Origin: Victivallales bacterium
GTDB lineage: Bacteria; Verrucomicrobiota; Lentisphaeria; Oligosphaerales; Lenti-02
Direction of reading: 5' to 3'
DNA length: 6,039 bases
NCBI GenBank assembly: GCA_018648945.1
Contig: JABGQJ010000485.1
Coordinates: 1 to 6,039, forward strand
Shown here: piece after piece, positions 1 to 6,039 of the stretch
Numbering within the stretch: the stretch's first letter is position 1
Layout of the letters: each line of letters starts with the position of its first letter
Translations under genes and position numbers: made by a program
The notes under the pieces: generated by a model
Databases searched by the model: none
Seen by the model: the letters and a program-made list of their open reading frames with translations, nothing else
Told to the model about the DNA's origin: nothing

Positions 1-44
1 CTCTTGTCTCGTAGCTCAAGGCAACACGACTCAATGGTAGATTC

Positions 45-689
45 CTATCCGTTCAGCTCGTCATCATTGGTATCAAACCGGAGCCCCGGCTCCAGGTGCT
101 GGCAGATCAGGCGTTCGGCCTCGCCTGCATCGCCATCCCGAATCGCCGTGCAGATCGCGGCATGTTCCGACACGGTCCTCTGGATTCTCTGGCGCACGAA
201 AACGTCGGCCGAAAGTACGGGAAGCGTGACCATCTCGAAGACCCGCTGCAGAACGCGGCTGCCGGAAGCCCGCAGCAGACGCTGGTGGAACATCTGGTCG
301 CATTGCACCCGGGTCTCCTCGTCGCCCGCCGCAAAGGCCCGTTGCTCCTCCTCGCAGATAACCGCCAGGGCAACCTTGTCATCCAACGTCCCGTTCTCGA
401 CTGCCTTCCGCACCGCGATCCGCTCCAGACCGAAGCGCACGGCGTAAACATCCTCCTTGTCCTGGCGCGTGAAGTCCTCCACATAGTATGCATGGGAAGG
501 AGTCTTCCGGACCAGGCCCTCGCCCTCCAAACGGATCAAGCTCTCTCGGACTGGGCCCCGCGTCGCGCCCAGCTTCTGGCACAGGGCACGTTCGGAGATC
601 CGCTCCTTCGGCTCGAGCTCACTGTCAAGAATCATGGTGCGCAGAGCGTCGTACACCTGGATCTGCTGCGTGTCATGTGGACTTGCCAC
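45..689 (-). CDS. GntR-family transcriptional regulator, FCD subclass
   Basis: This 214-residue protein is a metabolite-responsive DNA-binding regulator, probably a cytosolic dimeric repressor. Residues about 8-70 form the winged helix-turn-helix; the segment from ISERALCQKL through TRGPVRESLIRLEGEGLV (31-60) is a textbook GntR recognition region. Residues about 75-205 are the all-helical FCD ligand domain. Its usual metal/ligand residues are visible: D131 and H135 (DQMFH), H176 (SEH) and H198 (QHL). The length is normal for the family. The start is GTG at 687-689: it has GGAG five bases upstream (695-698), an in-frame TGA lies eight codons upstream, and a nearby ATG is out of frame. Known FCD ligands include hexuronates, aldonates, lactate, pyruvate and fatty acyl-CoA, and the ligand here cannot be read from sequence. 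The gene follows the hydrolase-like gene on the same strand, and its own promoter and probable operator lie immediately upstream, implying autoregulation. Family assignment is secure; target genes are inferred. Confidence 0.95.
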   Translation of the reverse strand: MASPHDTQQIQVYDALRTMILDSELEPKERISERALCQKLGATRGPVRESLIRLEGEGLVRKTPSHAYYVEDFTRQDKEDVYAVRFGLERIAVRKAVENGTLDDKVALAVICEEEQRAFAAGDEETRVQCDQMFHQRLLRASGSRVLQRVFEMVTLPVLSADVFVRQRIQRTVSEHAAICTAIRDGDAGEAERLICQHLEPGLRFDTNDDELNG

Positions 690-694
690 GTCGT

Positions 695-698
695 CTCC
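695..698 (-). promoter_or_regulatory. Ribosome binding site deciding the GTG start of the GntR gene
   Basis: On the minus strand GGAG sits five bases before GTG. This site and the in-frame stop eight codons upstream fix the start at 689. An ATG overlapping this site is in another frame and gives no matching protein. Confidence 0.6.
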
Positions 699-706
699 AT
701 TGCCGC

Positions 707-734
707 TGGTTCACCTGGTTAACCACATCAACCA
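707..734. promoter_or_regulatory. Probable GntR operator: four half-sites in perfect mirror arrangement
   Basis: The plus strand reads TGGTT (707-711), four bases, TGGTT (716-720), AACCA (721-725), four bases, AACCA (730-734). The centre TGGTTAACCA is a perfect 10-bp palindrome. The outer copies are spaced symmetrically around the same axis, so the whole 28 bp is a nested inverted repeat with nonmatching 4-bp spacers. FCD regulators usually bind TNGT...ACNA palindromes, and E. coli ExuR/UxuR sites have the TGGT-N2-ACCA core. The array starts about where transcription from the adjacent promoter should begin and ends 17 bp before the GTG start of the GntR gene. That is the classic place for an autorepressor. 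The inverted repeat is seen directly; binding by this regulator is inferred. Confidence 0.7.
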
Positions 735-763
735 ACGACAAGTGTATAGCCGTTCCGCGCCAT
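728..763 (-). CDS. Possible 11-codon leader ORF (doubtful)
   Basis: On the minus strand an AGGAGG (775-770) lies six bases before an ATG that opens the 11-residue frame MARNGYTLVVG and then TGA. The ribosome binding site is as good as any in the window. However, the ATG overlaps the -35 element of the GntR promoter, so only read-through transcripts from the hydrolase-like gene would carry it. The peptide faintly recalls the GYTLVE start of type IV prepilin-like proteins, but it is too short to judge. It may be a leader peptide, a gene remnant or chance. Confidence 0.15.
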   Translation of the reverse strand: MARNGYTLVVG

Positions 764-768
764 GTCAA
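741..768 (-). promoter_or_regulatory. Sigma-70-type promoter for the GntR gene
   Basis: Read on the minus strand, a perfect -35 TTGACA lies at 768-763 and a -10 TACACT (4 of 6, with the key A2 and T6) at 746-741, separated by 16 bp. The predicted start of transcription is near 734, the first base of the 28-bp operator, leaving a leader of about 45 bases with the GGAG site. This would let the regulator be expressed apart from the upstream hydrolase-like gene. The -35 is strong; the -10 is only moderate. Confidence 0.55.
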
Positions 769-772
769 ACCT

Positions 773-799
773 CCTGCGGGAGTAGAGGGTTAGCGCAGG
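773..799 (-). terminator. Weak hairpin downstream of the hydrolase-like gene
   Basis: CCTGCG (773-778) and CGCAGG (794-799) can form a six-base-pair stem around a 15-base loop, 11 bases after the stop codon of the hydrolase-like gene. No U-tract follows on the minus strand, so it is at best a partial or Rho-assisted terminator, and read-through into the GntR gene is likely. The hairpin abuts the AGGAGG at 775-770 and could mask part of it. Confidence 0.25.
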
Positions 800-809
800 C
801 GCGACCAGC

Positions 810-3608
810 CTAGTCCATCAGCAGCCAGCCCAGATCCGCCGGGTTCTCGCCGCCAAAACGCAGCCGGTAGGTAGCCGGCGTGGGCGCAATCCAGTGCTGC
901 GCTCCCTTGCCAGGCAGGATCGCGCTCACGTCCAGGCGCATGGGCTCCCGGCTCGCGGGATCGCGCCGGAGAGTGGCGAAAGGCACGCGAATGGCCACCA
1001 GGCACTCGCCCTCCCCTGGCCAGACCGCCGTCTCGAACACCTCGCTGGTTGAACGGCCGCCAGCCAGCCCCGCCGCGAAATAGCGACTGGGCCAAAGACG
1101 ACGCTCCTCCAGCCGAAGGACCACGCAGGGCTGGCTCCCCCTCGCCTCCACGGCAAAGTCAGCGCCCGACGCGCCGACTGGCTGCTCGCCGGGCACCACC
1201 GCGAAGAGATAGAGGGCGGCCTCATCGCGGCAAGAAGCCCAACGAAGCGCTGGGGCACCGGCGTTCTCCTGCCAGGCAAGGTCCATCAGGCACACGTCCC
1301 CGGTCGCAAAGGCGGGGCCGGCCTGCATCTGGAGTGAACAGTGGGCAGTTGGACCGGCGGGCAGCCGCCCCGTGAACTCCGGAAACAGCAACTCCCCACG
1401 GCGGATTGTCGCCTCTGTCTCCGGGAAGTCGGTGCGAAGGATCCCCTGCAACTGGCTCTGCCGCCAGCGGATCTTGGCCGGGAAATACTTGTACCCCTCG
1501 GCCTCGGAGTGGAAGCCAAGCCGCGAGTCCGCCTCGCATAGCTCGACCAGCCGGTCACCAGCGGCAAGCTCCAGCTCGGCAAGCTCGCGCATCTGAGCCA
1601 GCAACTCGATCCGGTCGTCGCCCGCAAGCCGGAGCATGCGTTCACGCAAATCGTAGAACCGCAGGATGCGTAGCCCGCTCCGGAACTGGATGCCAAGTGC
1701 TTCGGACACGCCAAGATCCAGCGCCTGCCGACGATTCCTGGGAGAGATGCCAGCCAGCAAGGCCAGCCCCCGGTCCCAGGCTTCGCTGAAGCGCCTGCAC
1801 AACTCGATTCCCTCCGCCAAGGAATACGGCCCGAGGGCTTCGCCAATCCGGTCGCCACTGGGCGGCCAGGGCTCCAGACTCACCTTGCTGCCAAGCAGCC
1901 AGGTGGGCGAGAGTGTGGCATCCTCAGGCTTCAGCAGGAGCGGCCAGACCGGCCCGTCGTGCATCGGGCCGTAGTATTGGAAGTAGTTTGTCAGCGGGAA
2001 CTCCCGGTAGCCGTCCGCGAAGTGATGCCAGGCCTCGGCCACGGTGTCCGCATGCCCAGGCCAGTCCCGCGCCGCGATCTCCCGCAGGAAGGCCTCGTTC
2101 GACTCCGGGAACGGTTCGAAGCAGAGGCGGCAACCTGCCCGGTTCATGAGCCCTGGGTAGTTGCCGAAATACCAGCACAGCATGGTCTGCGAGACTCCCA
2201 GGTCGCGCATGGCCGCGTACTTCCGGTACAGCAACGACGGCACCGGCACGTAGGGCGCGGTGGCGACTTCGTGGGAGCAGCCGTTCTGGATCTTGCCGGA
2301 CATGGGAGTCCCCGCAGCCTGGGCCGCCTTGGCAACCCGCACGAATCGGTCGCTCGGACCCGGCTCCGAAAGCCAGTAGTCTCCCCCCATGATCTCACGC
2401 CCAAAATCCTCCCGGGTGACGCCGCTCTCGAAGTTGAACTGCAGAATCACGCCGGGCGGTGTGTGGCTCGGGATGTCATAGACCCATGCCGCCAGGTCGT
2501 CGCTGAACGGCCCCTGCTCCTGCGGCATGTAGAGCCAGCTGATCAAATCCGCATCGGGCGCGACCGCATGCATTCCCTGCTCCATCGCCGCCAGCGACGC
2601 ATAGAGAATCTCCCACGGCTGCTTTTCCACACAGACCGGACAGGTCACCTGCCCCACTCCCGTCGCCGAGACGCGGCTCAGGCAGGTCGTCGGGCGTTCG
2701 CCATGGGTAATGTTGATGATCCCCCCAAGACCAGGCACAGTCCGGAAGATGATCTCCGTGCACTCGCGCAGGTATTGACTGGAAGCGGCTGAGAAGGGAC
2801 AGAACAGCCGCCGACTCGGGCCCATCTCGCCCCGCCCCATTTCGGGATGGTCGACCAACGCCGGGTCATCCGCTTCCCAGGCCCGGGGCTCAATGCAGAA
2901 GAGATAGGTGCGAATCCCGTAGCGCAGACAGGCGTCCACCGTGCGCTGCAGCTTCGCAAAGCGCTGGGCGGCCTCGGCACCATTCCCAGGAGTCAGGCTG
3001 GTCCGGCAAAGATCCCGGAACTCAACCGTCAGCCACAGACCGTTCACGCCATCGTGGGCGAGTCGGTTCAGGTAGTGCTCCGGGTAGTAGTCCACATCGT
3101 CCATCAGTTCGTCGCGCAGCCTGGGTGGACGCTTGATCGGGCCGAAGAAGCAACGGGAGAATCGACGCCGGATGTGGGGTCGCCGGCTACTCGTCCCCAA
3201 GGGCAGGAACGGCCCATCCGCCGCGAGCATCAGATCCTCCACATGGAATCCACCCCGGCGCAACCCCTCCAGATCCCCACCCGTCAACACGATTCGGCTG
3301 GGTTCGACGCTCAGTTCGAATGCCTCTTCGCCCAGCTCCTCCGCCAGGCGCACATGCACGGGAAAAGGCCCGGTTTCGGGAATCCCACCGGCCACGCAGA
3401 ACGCCCGCCAATCCGCCAGCGCCGTCTCCAAGCGTCCCATGGGATCGGCGAACTCGCCCACCAGCCGGACTCCGCAGCTCAGATCCACCTCGTCGGGTCG
3501 GGCGGCGCGCCCTGGCCAGCCATGGTCGGACCACAGCGGCTGCCGCAGCTCGCCAACGAAACCCCAGGAACTCTCGGGCGGTTGCACAGGCAATTCACGA
3601 ATGTCCAT
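810..3608 (-). CDS. Large putative glycoside hydrolase with CBM9-like C-terminus, family unassigned
   Basis: This 932-residue protein has no signal peptide or membrane segment, so it should act in the cytoplasm. Residues about 40-135 look like the alpha/beta domain that precedes the barrel in GH20 and GH67-type enzymes ([20 protein letters not shown]). Residues about 145-560 alternate hydrophobic strands and helices as in a TIM barrel: [51 protein letters not shown] and [12 protein letters not shown]. Carboxylates at the strand ends, notably E240 and E304 of HGER, are catalytic candidates. Cysteines cluster at C309, C323 and C326 (CPVC), with a further pair C493/C496. A helical stretch (590-745) follows. 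The last 180 residues, with paired strands such as LYLFAVV and LVAIRVPFA and the ending [14 protein letters not shown], resemble a CBM9/DOMON sandwich. The start chosen is ATG 3608, because AGGAG lies seven bases upstream. ATG 3623 is in frame but lacks such a site. The gene heads the pair with the GntR gene. Substrate and activity are unknown; a noncatalytic carbohydrate-binding role remains possible. Confidence 0.8.
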   Translation of the reverse strand: MDIRELPVQPPESSWGFVGELRQPLWSDHGWPGRAARPDEVDLSCGVRLVGEFADPMGRLETALADWRAFCVAGGIPETGPFPVHVRLAEELGEEAFELSVEPSRIVLTGGDLEGLRRGGFHVEDLMLAADGPFLPLGTSSRRPHIRRRFSRCFFGPIKRPPRLRDELMDDVDYYPEHYLNRLAHDGVNGLWLTVEFRDLCRTSLTPGNGAEAAQRFAKLQRTVDACLRYGIRTYLFCIEPRAWEADDPALVDHPEMGRGEMGPSRRLFCPFSAASSQYLRECTEIIFRTVPGLGGIINITHGERPTTCLSRVSATGVGQVTCPVCVEKQPWEILYASLAAMEQGMHAVAPDADLISWLYMPQEQGPFSDDLAAWVYDIPSHTPPGVILQFNFESGVTREDFGREIMGGDYWLSEPGPSDRFVRVAKAAQAAGTPMSGKIQNGCSHEVATAPYVPVPSLLYRKYAAMRDLGVSQTMLCWYFGNYPGLMNRAGCRLCFEPFPESNEAFLREIAARDWPGHADTVAEAWHHFADGYREFPLTNYFQYYGPMHDGPVWPLLLKPEDATLSPTWLLGSKVSLEPWPPSGDRIGEALGPYSLAEGIELCRRFSEAWDRGLALLAGISPRNRRQALDLGVSEALGIQFRSGLRILRFYDLRERMLRLAGDDRIELLAQMRELAELELAAGDRLVELCEADSRLGFHSEAEGYKYFPAKIRWRQSQLQGILRTDFPETEATIRRGELLFPEFTGRLPAGPTAHCSLQMQAGPAFATGDVCLMDLAWQENAGAPALRWASCRDEAALYLFAVVPGEQPVGASGADFAVEARGSQPCVVLRLEERRLWPSRYFAAGLAGGRSTSEVFETAVWPGEGECLVAIRVPFATLRRDPASREPMRLDVSAILPGKGAQHWIAPTPATYRLRFGGENPADLGWLLMD

Positions 3609-3754
3609 GTTCGGACTCCTCATTTGGATCGAACCGCAACCCTACCCTCCCACACTCCCCCACGCCACTTGTCCCGCCGCACGTGGAGACGGAACCGCTC
3701 GCCGCGCCTCCGGTCTCTTCAGGAGGATATACAACACACCTCTGGTATCATATC
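3609..3754. promoter_or_regulatory. Divergent intergenic region with candidate promoters on both strands
   Basis: This region separates the divergent hydrolase-like and DUF255 genes. On the minus strand TATGAT (3752-3747) preceded by TGA gives an extended -10 with 5 of 6 consensus bases, but no good -35. It would give the hydrolase-like gene a leader of about 130 bases. On the plus strand TATACA (3728-3733) and TATCAT (3751-3756) are spaced 17 bp, so transcription would begin near 3763, inside the signal-peptide codons of the DUF255 gene. TGGT (3743-3746) and ACCA (3761-3764) flank these elements as inverted half-sites. An 8-bp bulged hairpin (3686-3693 with 3709-3717) lies further left. All assignments are tentative. 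Confidence 0.35.
3616..3620 (-). promoter_or_regulatory. Ribosome binding site setting the start of the hydrolase-like gene
   Basis: AGGAG on the minus strand ends seven bases before ATG 3608. It lies inside the five-codon extension that would begin at ATG 3623, which itself has only A/T-rich and GATCC sequence upstream and no purine-rich site. The shorter MDIRELPV... product is therefore preferred. Confidence 0.6.
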
Positions 3755-3811
3755 ATGTTGACCACACGCAAGCTCGCCTTGGTTCTGACGGTGGGGGCAG
3801 TAGTCGGCTGC
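3755..3811 (+). other. Lipoprotein signal peptide codons of the DUF255 protein
   Basis: Residues 1-19 show n-region TTRK, h-region [10 protein letters not shown] and lipobox V-V-G-C. Ser at +2 would favour outer-membrane sorting under the E. coli Lol rule. The following [16 protein letters not shown] is a typical flexible tether. No well-spaced ribosome binding site precedes ATG 3755; the nearest, AGGAGG at 3721-3726, is 28 bases away. The signal is convincing as protein sequence but weakly supported as a translation start. Confidence 0.6.
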
Positions 3812-5926
3812 AGCCAGGAGACCAACCAAAGCGCCAACGGGAACGGTGCAGGAGGAGAACCGATGCAAGACGCACGGCACGAAGGCCCAATGAACCACCT
3901 GGCCAATGCCCTCAGCCCCTATCTGCGGCAACACGCTCGGAATCCGGTGGACTGGTATCCCTGGGGCAAGGAGGCCCTGGCCAAGGCCAAGCGAGAACAG
4001 AAGCCGATCTTCCTCTCCATCGGCTACTCCGCCTGCCATTGGTGCCACGTCATGGAACGGGAGTCCTTCGAGAACGAGGAGATCGCCGAGCTGCTGAACC
4101 AGAACTTCGTGAGCATCAAGGTGGATCGCGAGGAACGCCCCGATCTGGACCGCGTGTACATGAAGGCGGTCCAGATGATGACGGGGCGGGGTGGCTGGCC
4201 GATGAGCGTATTCCTGACGCCGGATCTCGAACCCTTCTTCGGCGGCACCTACTTCCCTCCCGACGACAAGCACGGCCTGCCCGGTTTCCGACGAGTCGTG
4301 ACGGAACTGGGAAGACTCTGGAAGGAGGAACGGGAACGGGTTCTCGACGGCTCCAAGCAGATCATGGGGCGCTTGAGTGAGGAGGCTGTGCCCGCAAAGC
4401 AAGTCCTGGATCGTGCCCCCATCGAACTGGCTGTCGCGGGACTGAAGAGGCAGTTCGACACCGATGCGGGGGGCTTCAGCCGCGCCCCCAAGTTCCCGCC
4501 GGCCGGCTCGCTTGAACTGCTCCTGCGCGAACACGCCCGCACCGGCGAGGCAGGCTTGCTCAAGATGGTGGTGAAGACGCTGGACGAGATGGGACGCGGC
4601 GGCATCTACGACCATCTTGCCGGCGGCTTCCATCGCTACACGGTCGATGACCAGTGGCTGGTACCGCACTTCGAGAAGATGCTCTATGACAACGCGTTGC
4701 TTACCCGCGTGTATCTGGATGGCTGGGCCGTCACCCGCGAGCCTCGCTTCCGGCAAGTGGCCATGGAGACCCTGGATTTCATCCTCCGCGAGATGACCGA
4801 CAGGGCGGGGGGATTCCACTCCACCTTCGATGCCGACAGCGAAGGCGAAGAGGGCAAGTACTACGTATGGAGCCAGGCGGAGATCGAGCGGATCCTACCC
4901 GAGACAGAGGCCAAGCTCTTTGCCCAAGCCTACGGAGTCACGCCCGGCGGCAACTTCGAGGGGCACAACATCCTCAACCTGCCCCACCCCTTGGCAGATG
5001 TCGCCAAGCGACACAGTCTAACCGTTGACCAACTGGAGCAACGTCTCGCCGCTTCCCGCAGACTGCTGTTGCCCGTGCGGGCCAAACGAGTGCCGCCGCA
5101 CAAGGATGACAAGGTTCTGACCGCCTGGAATGGCCTGATGATCTCGGCCCTTGCCCGAGGGTACCAGGTACTGGGCGATGAGCGCTACAAGCTCGCAGCC
5201 GAACGCGCAGCAGGCTTCCTGCTAGACACCATGCACACGCCCGAAGGGCTGCTCCGCGTCTTCCGCGACGGCAAGAAGAGCACGCCAGGATTCCTGGACG
5301 ACTACGCCTACCTCGGGGATGCCCTGCTGGACCTCTTCGAGGCGACCGGCAACTGGCGTTGGTTCACTGCAGCGCAGAAACTGGCGACCGAGATGGCCGC
5401 CGCCTTTGGCGATCCTGAGGGCAACGGCTTCTTCTACTCAAGAGCGGGCGACGACGAACTGATCGTGCGCGAACGCTGCTTCCTCGACGAAGCCCGGCCA
5501 TCGCCCAATGGCGTCGCGGCCCGCCTGCTGCTTCGCCTGGCCCGGTTCCGCGAGGATGAGGCACTGGAGCGCCAGGCGGAACAGGCACTTGCCGCAGCGG
5601 CCGCCTTTGGCCAACGGTTCCCGACCGCCCTCACCCATACCTGGTGCACGCTAGACGAATTCCTGGCCCCGCCAGAGGAGTTGGTCATGGCCAGCGAAAC
5701 AGACAGCAAGGAACTCCAGGACATGCTGCGAGCGGTAGGACAAGCCTACCGGCCAAATCTCGCCGTTGTTCTGAGCCGGGGAGACCACGCCAAATCGATC
5801 GCCCGCATCCCGTGGTTGGCAGACCGCGAAGCACGCGACGGCAAGGCGACCGCATACCTGTGCATCAACCGGGTCTGCTCCCTGCCAATCACCACGGCTG
5901 CGGGACTGCGCAAGCTCCTCGACTAG
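3755..5926 (+). CDS. DUF255 / YyaL (SPATA20-like) thioredoxin-domain protein, probable lipoprotein form
   Basis: This 723-residue protein belongs to the conserved YyaL/SPATA20 family. Its chemistry is not established; the fold pairs a thioredoxin-like domain with an (alpha/alpha) barrel like N-acylglucosamine 2-epimerases. Residues 1-19 (positive TTRK, hydrophobic [10 protein letters not shown], lipobox VVGC with C19) look like a lipoprotein signal, followed by a Gly/Asn-rich linker. Residues about 47-210 are the thioredoxin-like part: [18 protein letters not shown], the CHWC redox motif (C94, C97), [10 protein letters not shown] and GGWPM. Residues about 220-723 carry the barrel hallmarks [53 protein letters not shown] and FLDDYAYL, plus the terminal C703/C708 motif. 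The segment RPSPNGVAA departs from the PSGNS form I recall for this family. ATG 3755 gives the secretory form. ATG 3863 has a perfect AGGAGG at seven bases and gives a 687-residue cytosolic protein, the usual family length. Family assignment is secure, the start is uncertain, and the link to its neighbours is unproven. Confidence 0.93.
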   Translation: MLTTRKLALVLTVGAVVGCSQETNQSANGNGAGGEPMQDARHEGPMNHLANALSPYLRQHARNPVDWYPWGKEALAKAKREQKPIFLSIGYSACHWCHVMERESFENEEIAELLNQNFVSIKVDREERPDLDRVYMKAVQMMTGRGGWPMSVFLTPDLEPFFGGTYFPPDDKHGLPGFRRVVTELGRLWKEERERVLDGSKQIMGRLSEEAVPAKQVLDRAPIELAVAGLKRQFDTDAGGFSRAPKFPPAGSLELLLREHARTGEAGLLKMVVKTLDEMGRGGIYDHLAGGFHRYTVDDQWLVPHFEKMLYDNALLTRVYLDGWAVTREPRFRQVAMETLDFILREMTDRAGGFHSTFDADSEGEEGKYYVWSQAEIERILPETEAKLFAQAYGVTPGGNFEGHNILNLPHPLADVAKRHSLTVDQLEQRLAASRRLLLPVRAKRVPPHKDDKVLTAWNGLMISALARGYQVLGDERYKLAAERAAGFLLDTMHTPEGLLRVFRDGKKSTPGFLDDYAYLGDALLDLFEATGNWRWFTAAQKLATEMAAAFGDPEGNGFFYSRAGDDELIVRERCFLDEARPSPNGVAARLLLRLARFREDEALERQAEQALAAAAAFGQRFPTALTHTWCTLDEFLAPPEELVMASETDSKELQDMLRAVGQAYRPNLAVVLSRGDHAKSIARIPWLADREARDGKATAYLCINRVCSLPITTAAGLRKLLD
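3850..3857 (+). promoter_or_regulatory. Strong internal ribosome binding site for an alternative DUF255 start
   Basis: AGGAGGAG ends five bases before ATG 3863; counted from the core AGGAGG the spacing is seven. This is the best-placed ribosome binding site in the window. It lies in frame inside the linker of the lipoprotein reading and would yield a product starting [13 protein letters not shown], without the signal peptide. Confidence 0.5.
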
Positions 5927-5960
5927 CCTGAACAACTCATGCGTTGTCCTCGCAACAGGC
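5926..5960 (+). terminator. Weak two-part hairpin after the DUF255 gene
   Basis: GCCTG (5926-5930) pairs with CAGGC (5956-5960), and inside it ACAAC (5932-5936) pairs with GTTGT (5943-5947), with an 8-base bulge on the right. It begins at the last base of the stop codon. No T-run follows, so it is not a standard intrinsic terminator. Confidence 0.2.
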
Positions 5961-6039
5961 GGTACAGCTCAAGGAACGCTCGAGCACTCGACGCCCGAGA
6001 GCGCTGGCTTCCAGCCGGCACTCCCCTCCCAGGTAGGTG
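5937..6039 (-). other. Window-edge tail: end of a convergent gene, or a dispersed GC-rich repeat
   Basis: On the minus strand one frame stays open from the window edge for 33 codons (TYLGGECRLEASALGRRV... to ...CTACCEDNA) and stops at TGA 5939-5937, ten bases past the convergent DUF255 gene. It could be the C-terminus of a gene mostly outside the window. Against this, all three minus frames are open over much of the stretch, and another reads GSAGWKPALSG, a string I recall from spurious translations of dispersed intergenic repeats in Verrucomicrobiota- and Planctomycetota-type genomes. The core GCTGG-CTT-CCAGC is an inverted repeat. I cannot decide from 103 bases. Confidence 0.3.

Noticed and set aside
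1..44. Possible regulatory or gene content left of the GntR stop codon
   Set aside because: I see no hairpin, T-run or open frame of note in these 44 bases; it is too short to interpret.
1959..2792. Plus-strand open frame of 277 codons opposite the hydrolase-like gene
   Set aside because: Composition is Arg/His/Pro-rich with no domain signature; it is the GC-driven shadow of the minus-strand gene.
3609..3623. ATG 3623 as the start of the hydrolase-like gene
   Set aside because: It lacks a ribosome binding site, whereas the AGGAG that serves ATG 3608 lies within this extension.
3686..3717. Bulged 8-bp hairpin as a terminator or riboswitch
   Set aside because: There is no T-run on either strand and no recognisable riboswitch core; such stems are common by chance in GC-rich DNA.
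3320..3754. In-frame 145-codon upstream extension of the DUF255 frame
   Set aside because: It runs antisense through the hydrolase-like gene and has low-complexity Pro/Arg-rich composition typical of GC-rich shadow frames. A signal peptide and the family homology begin only after 3755.
3719..4819. Long minus-strand open frame (366 codons) opposite the DUF255 gene
   Set aside because: It mirrors codon structure of the real gene, which carries unmistakable family motifs; the antisense product shows no recognisable domain.

Overview
The window is GC-rich bacterial DNA, roughly 60-65% G+C by eye, with AGGAGG-type ribosome binding sites. It carries three complete protein genes and the edge of a fourth region. 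The lipobox signal on the rightmost gene, with Ser after the lipid-anchored Cys, fits a diderm bacterium. The large sugar-enzyme-like protein is of a type I associate loosely with Planctomycetota, Lentisphaerota, Verrucomicrobiota or similar lineages. No rRNA or other marker is present, so the taxon stays open.

Layout, left to right. Positions 45-689 (minus) encode a GntR-family regulator of the FCD subclass. Positions 690-809 hold its control region: a consensus-like promoter followed at once by a 28-bp symmetric array of four TGGTT/AACCA half-sites. Positions 810-3608 (minus) encode a 932-residue protein of unknown activity that looks like a cytoplasmic glycoside hydrolase: an alpha/beta N-terminal domain, a probable TIM barrel, a helical segment and a CBM9/DOMON-like C-terminal beta-sandwich. 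Positions 3609-3754 are a divergent intergenic region. Positions 3755-5926 (plus) encode a DUF255/YyaL (SPATA20-like) protein, a thioredoxin-fold domain fused to an (alpha/alpha) barrel related to sugar epimerases. Its N-terminus can be read as a lipoprotein or, from a second start with a better ribosome binding site, as a cytosolic protein. Positions 5927-6039 hold a weak hairpin and either the last codons of a convergent gene or a dispersed GC-rich repeat.

How they may work together (inference). The hydrolase-like gene and the regulator gene are co-oriented, hydrolase first, 120 bp apart. The regulator has its own promoter with a likely operator at the transcription start. The inner palindrome TGGTTAACCA has the TGGT-N2-ACCA form used by the FCD hexuronate regulators ExuR/UxuR of E. 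coli. This suggests a small self-regulated carbohydrate or uronate catabolic locus. The DUF255 gene is transcribed divergently, and nothing in the sequence ties it firmly to the same pathway. No mobile element, CRISPR array, tRNA or rRNA was seen. The most useful leads are the operator array, the dual-start DUF255 protein and the unassigned hydrolase-like protein with its E/Cys-rich motif.
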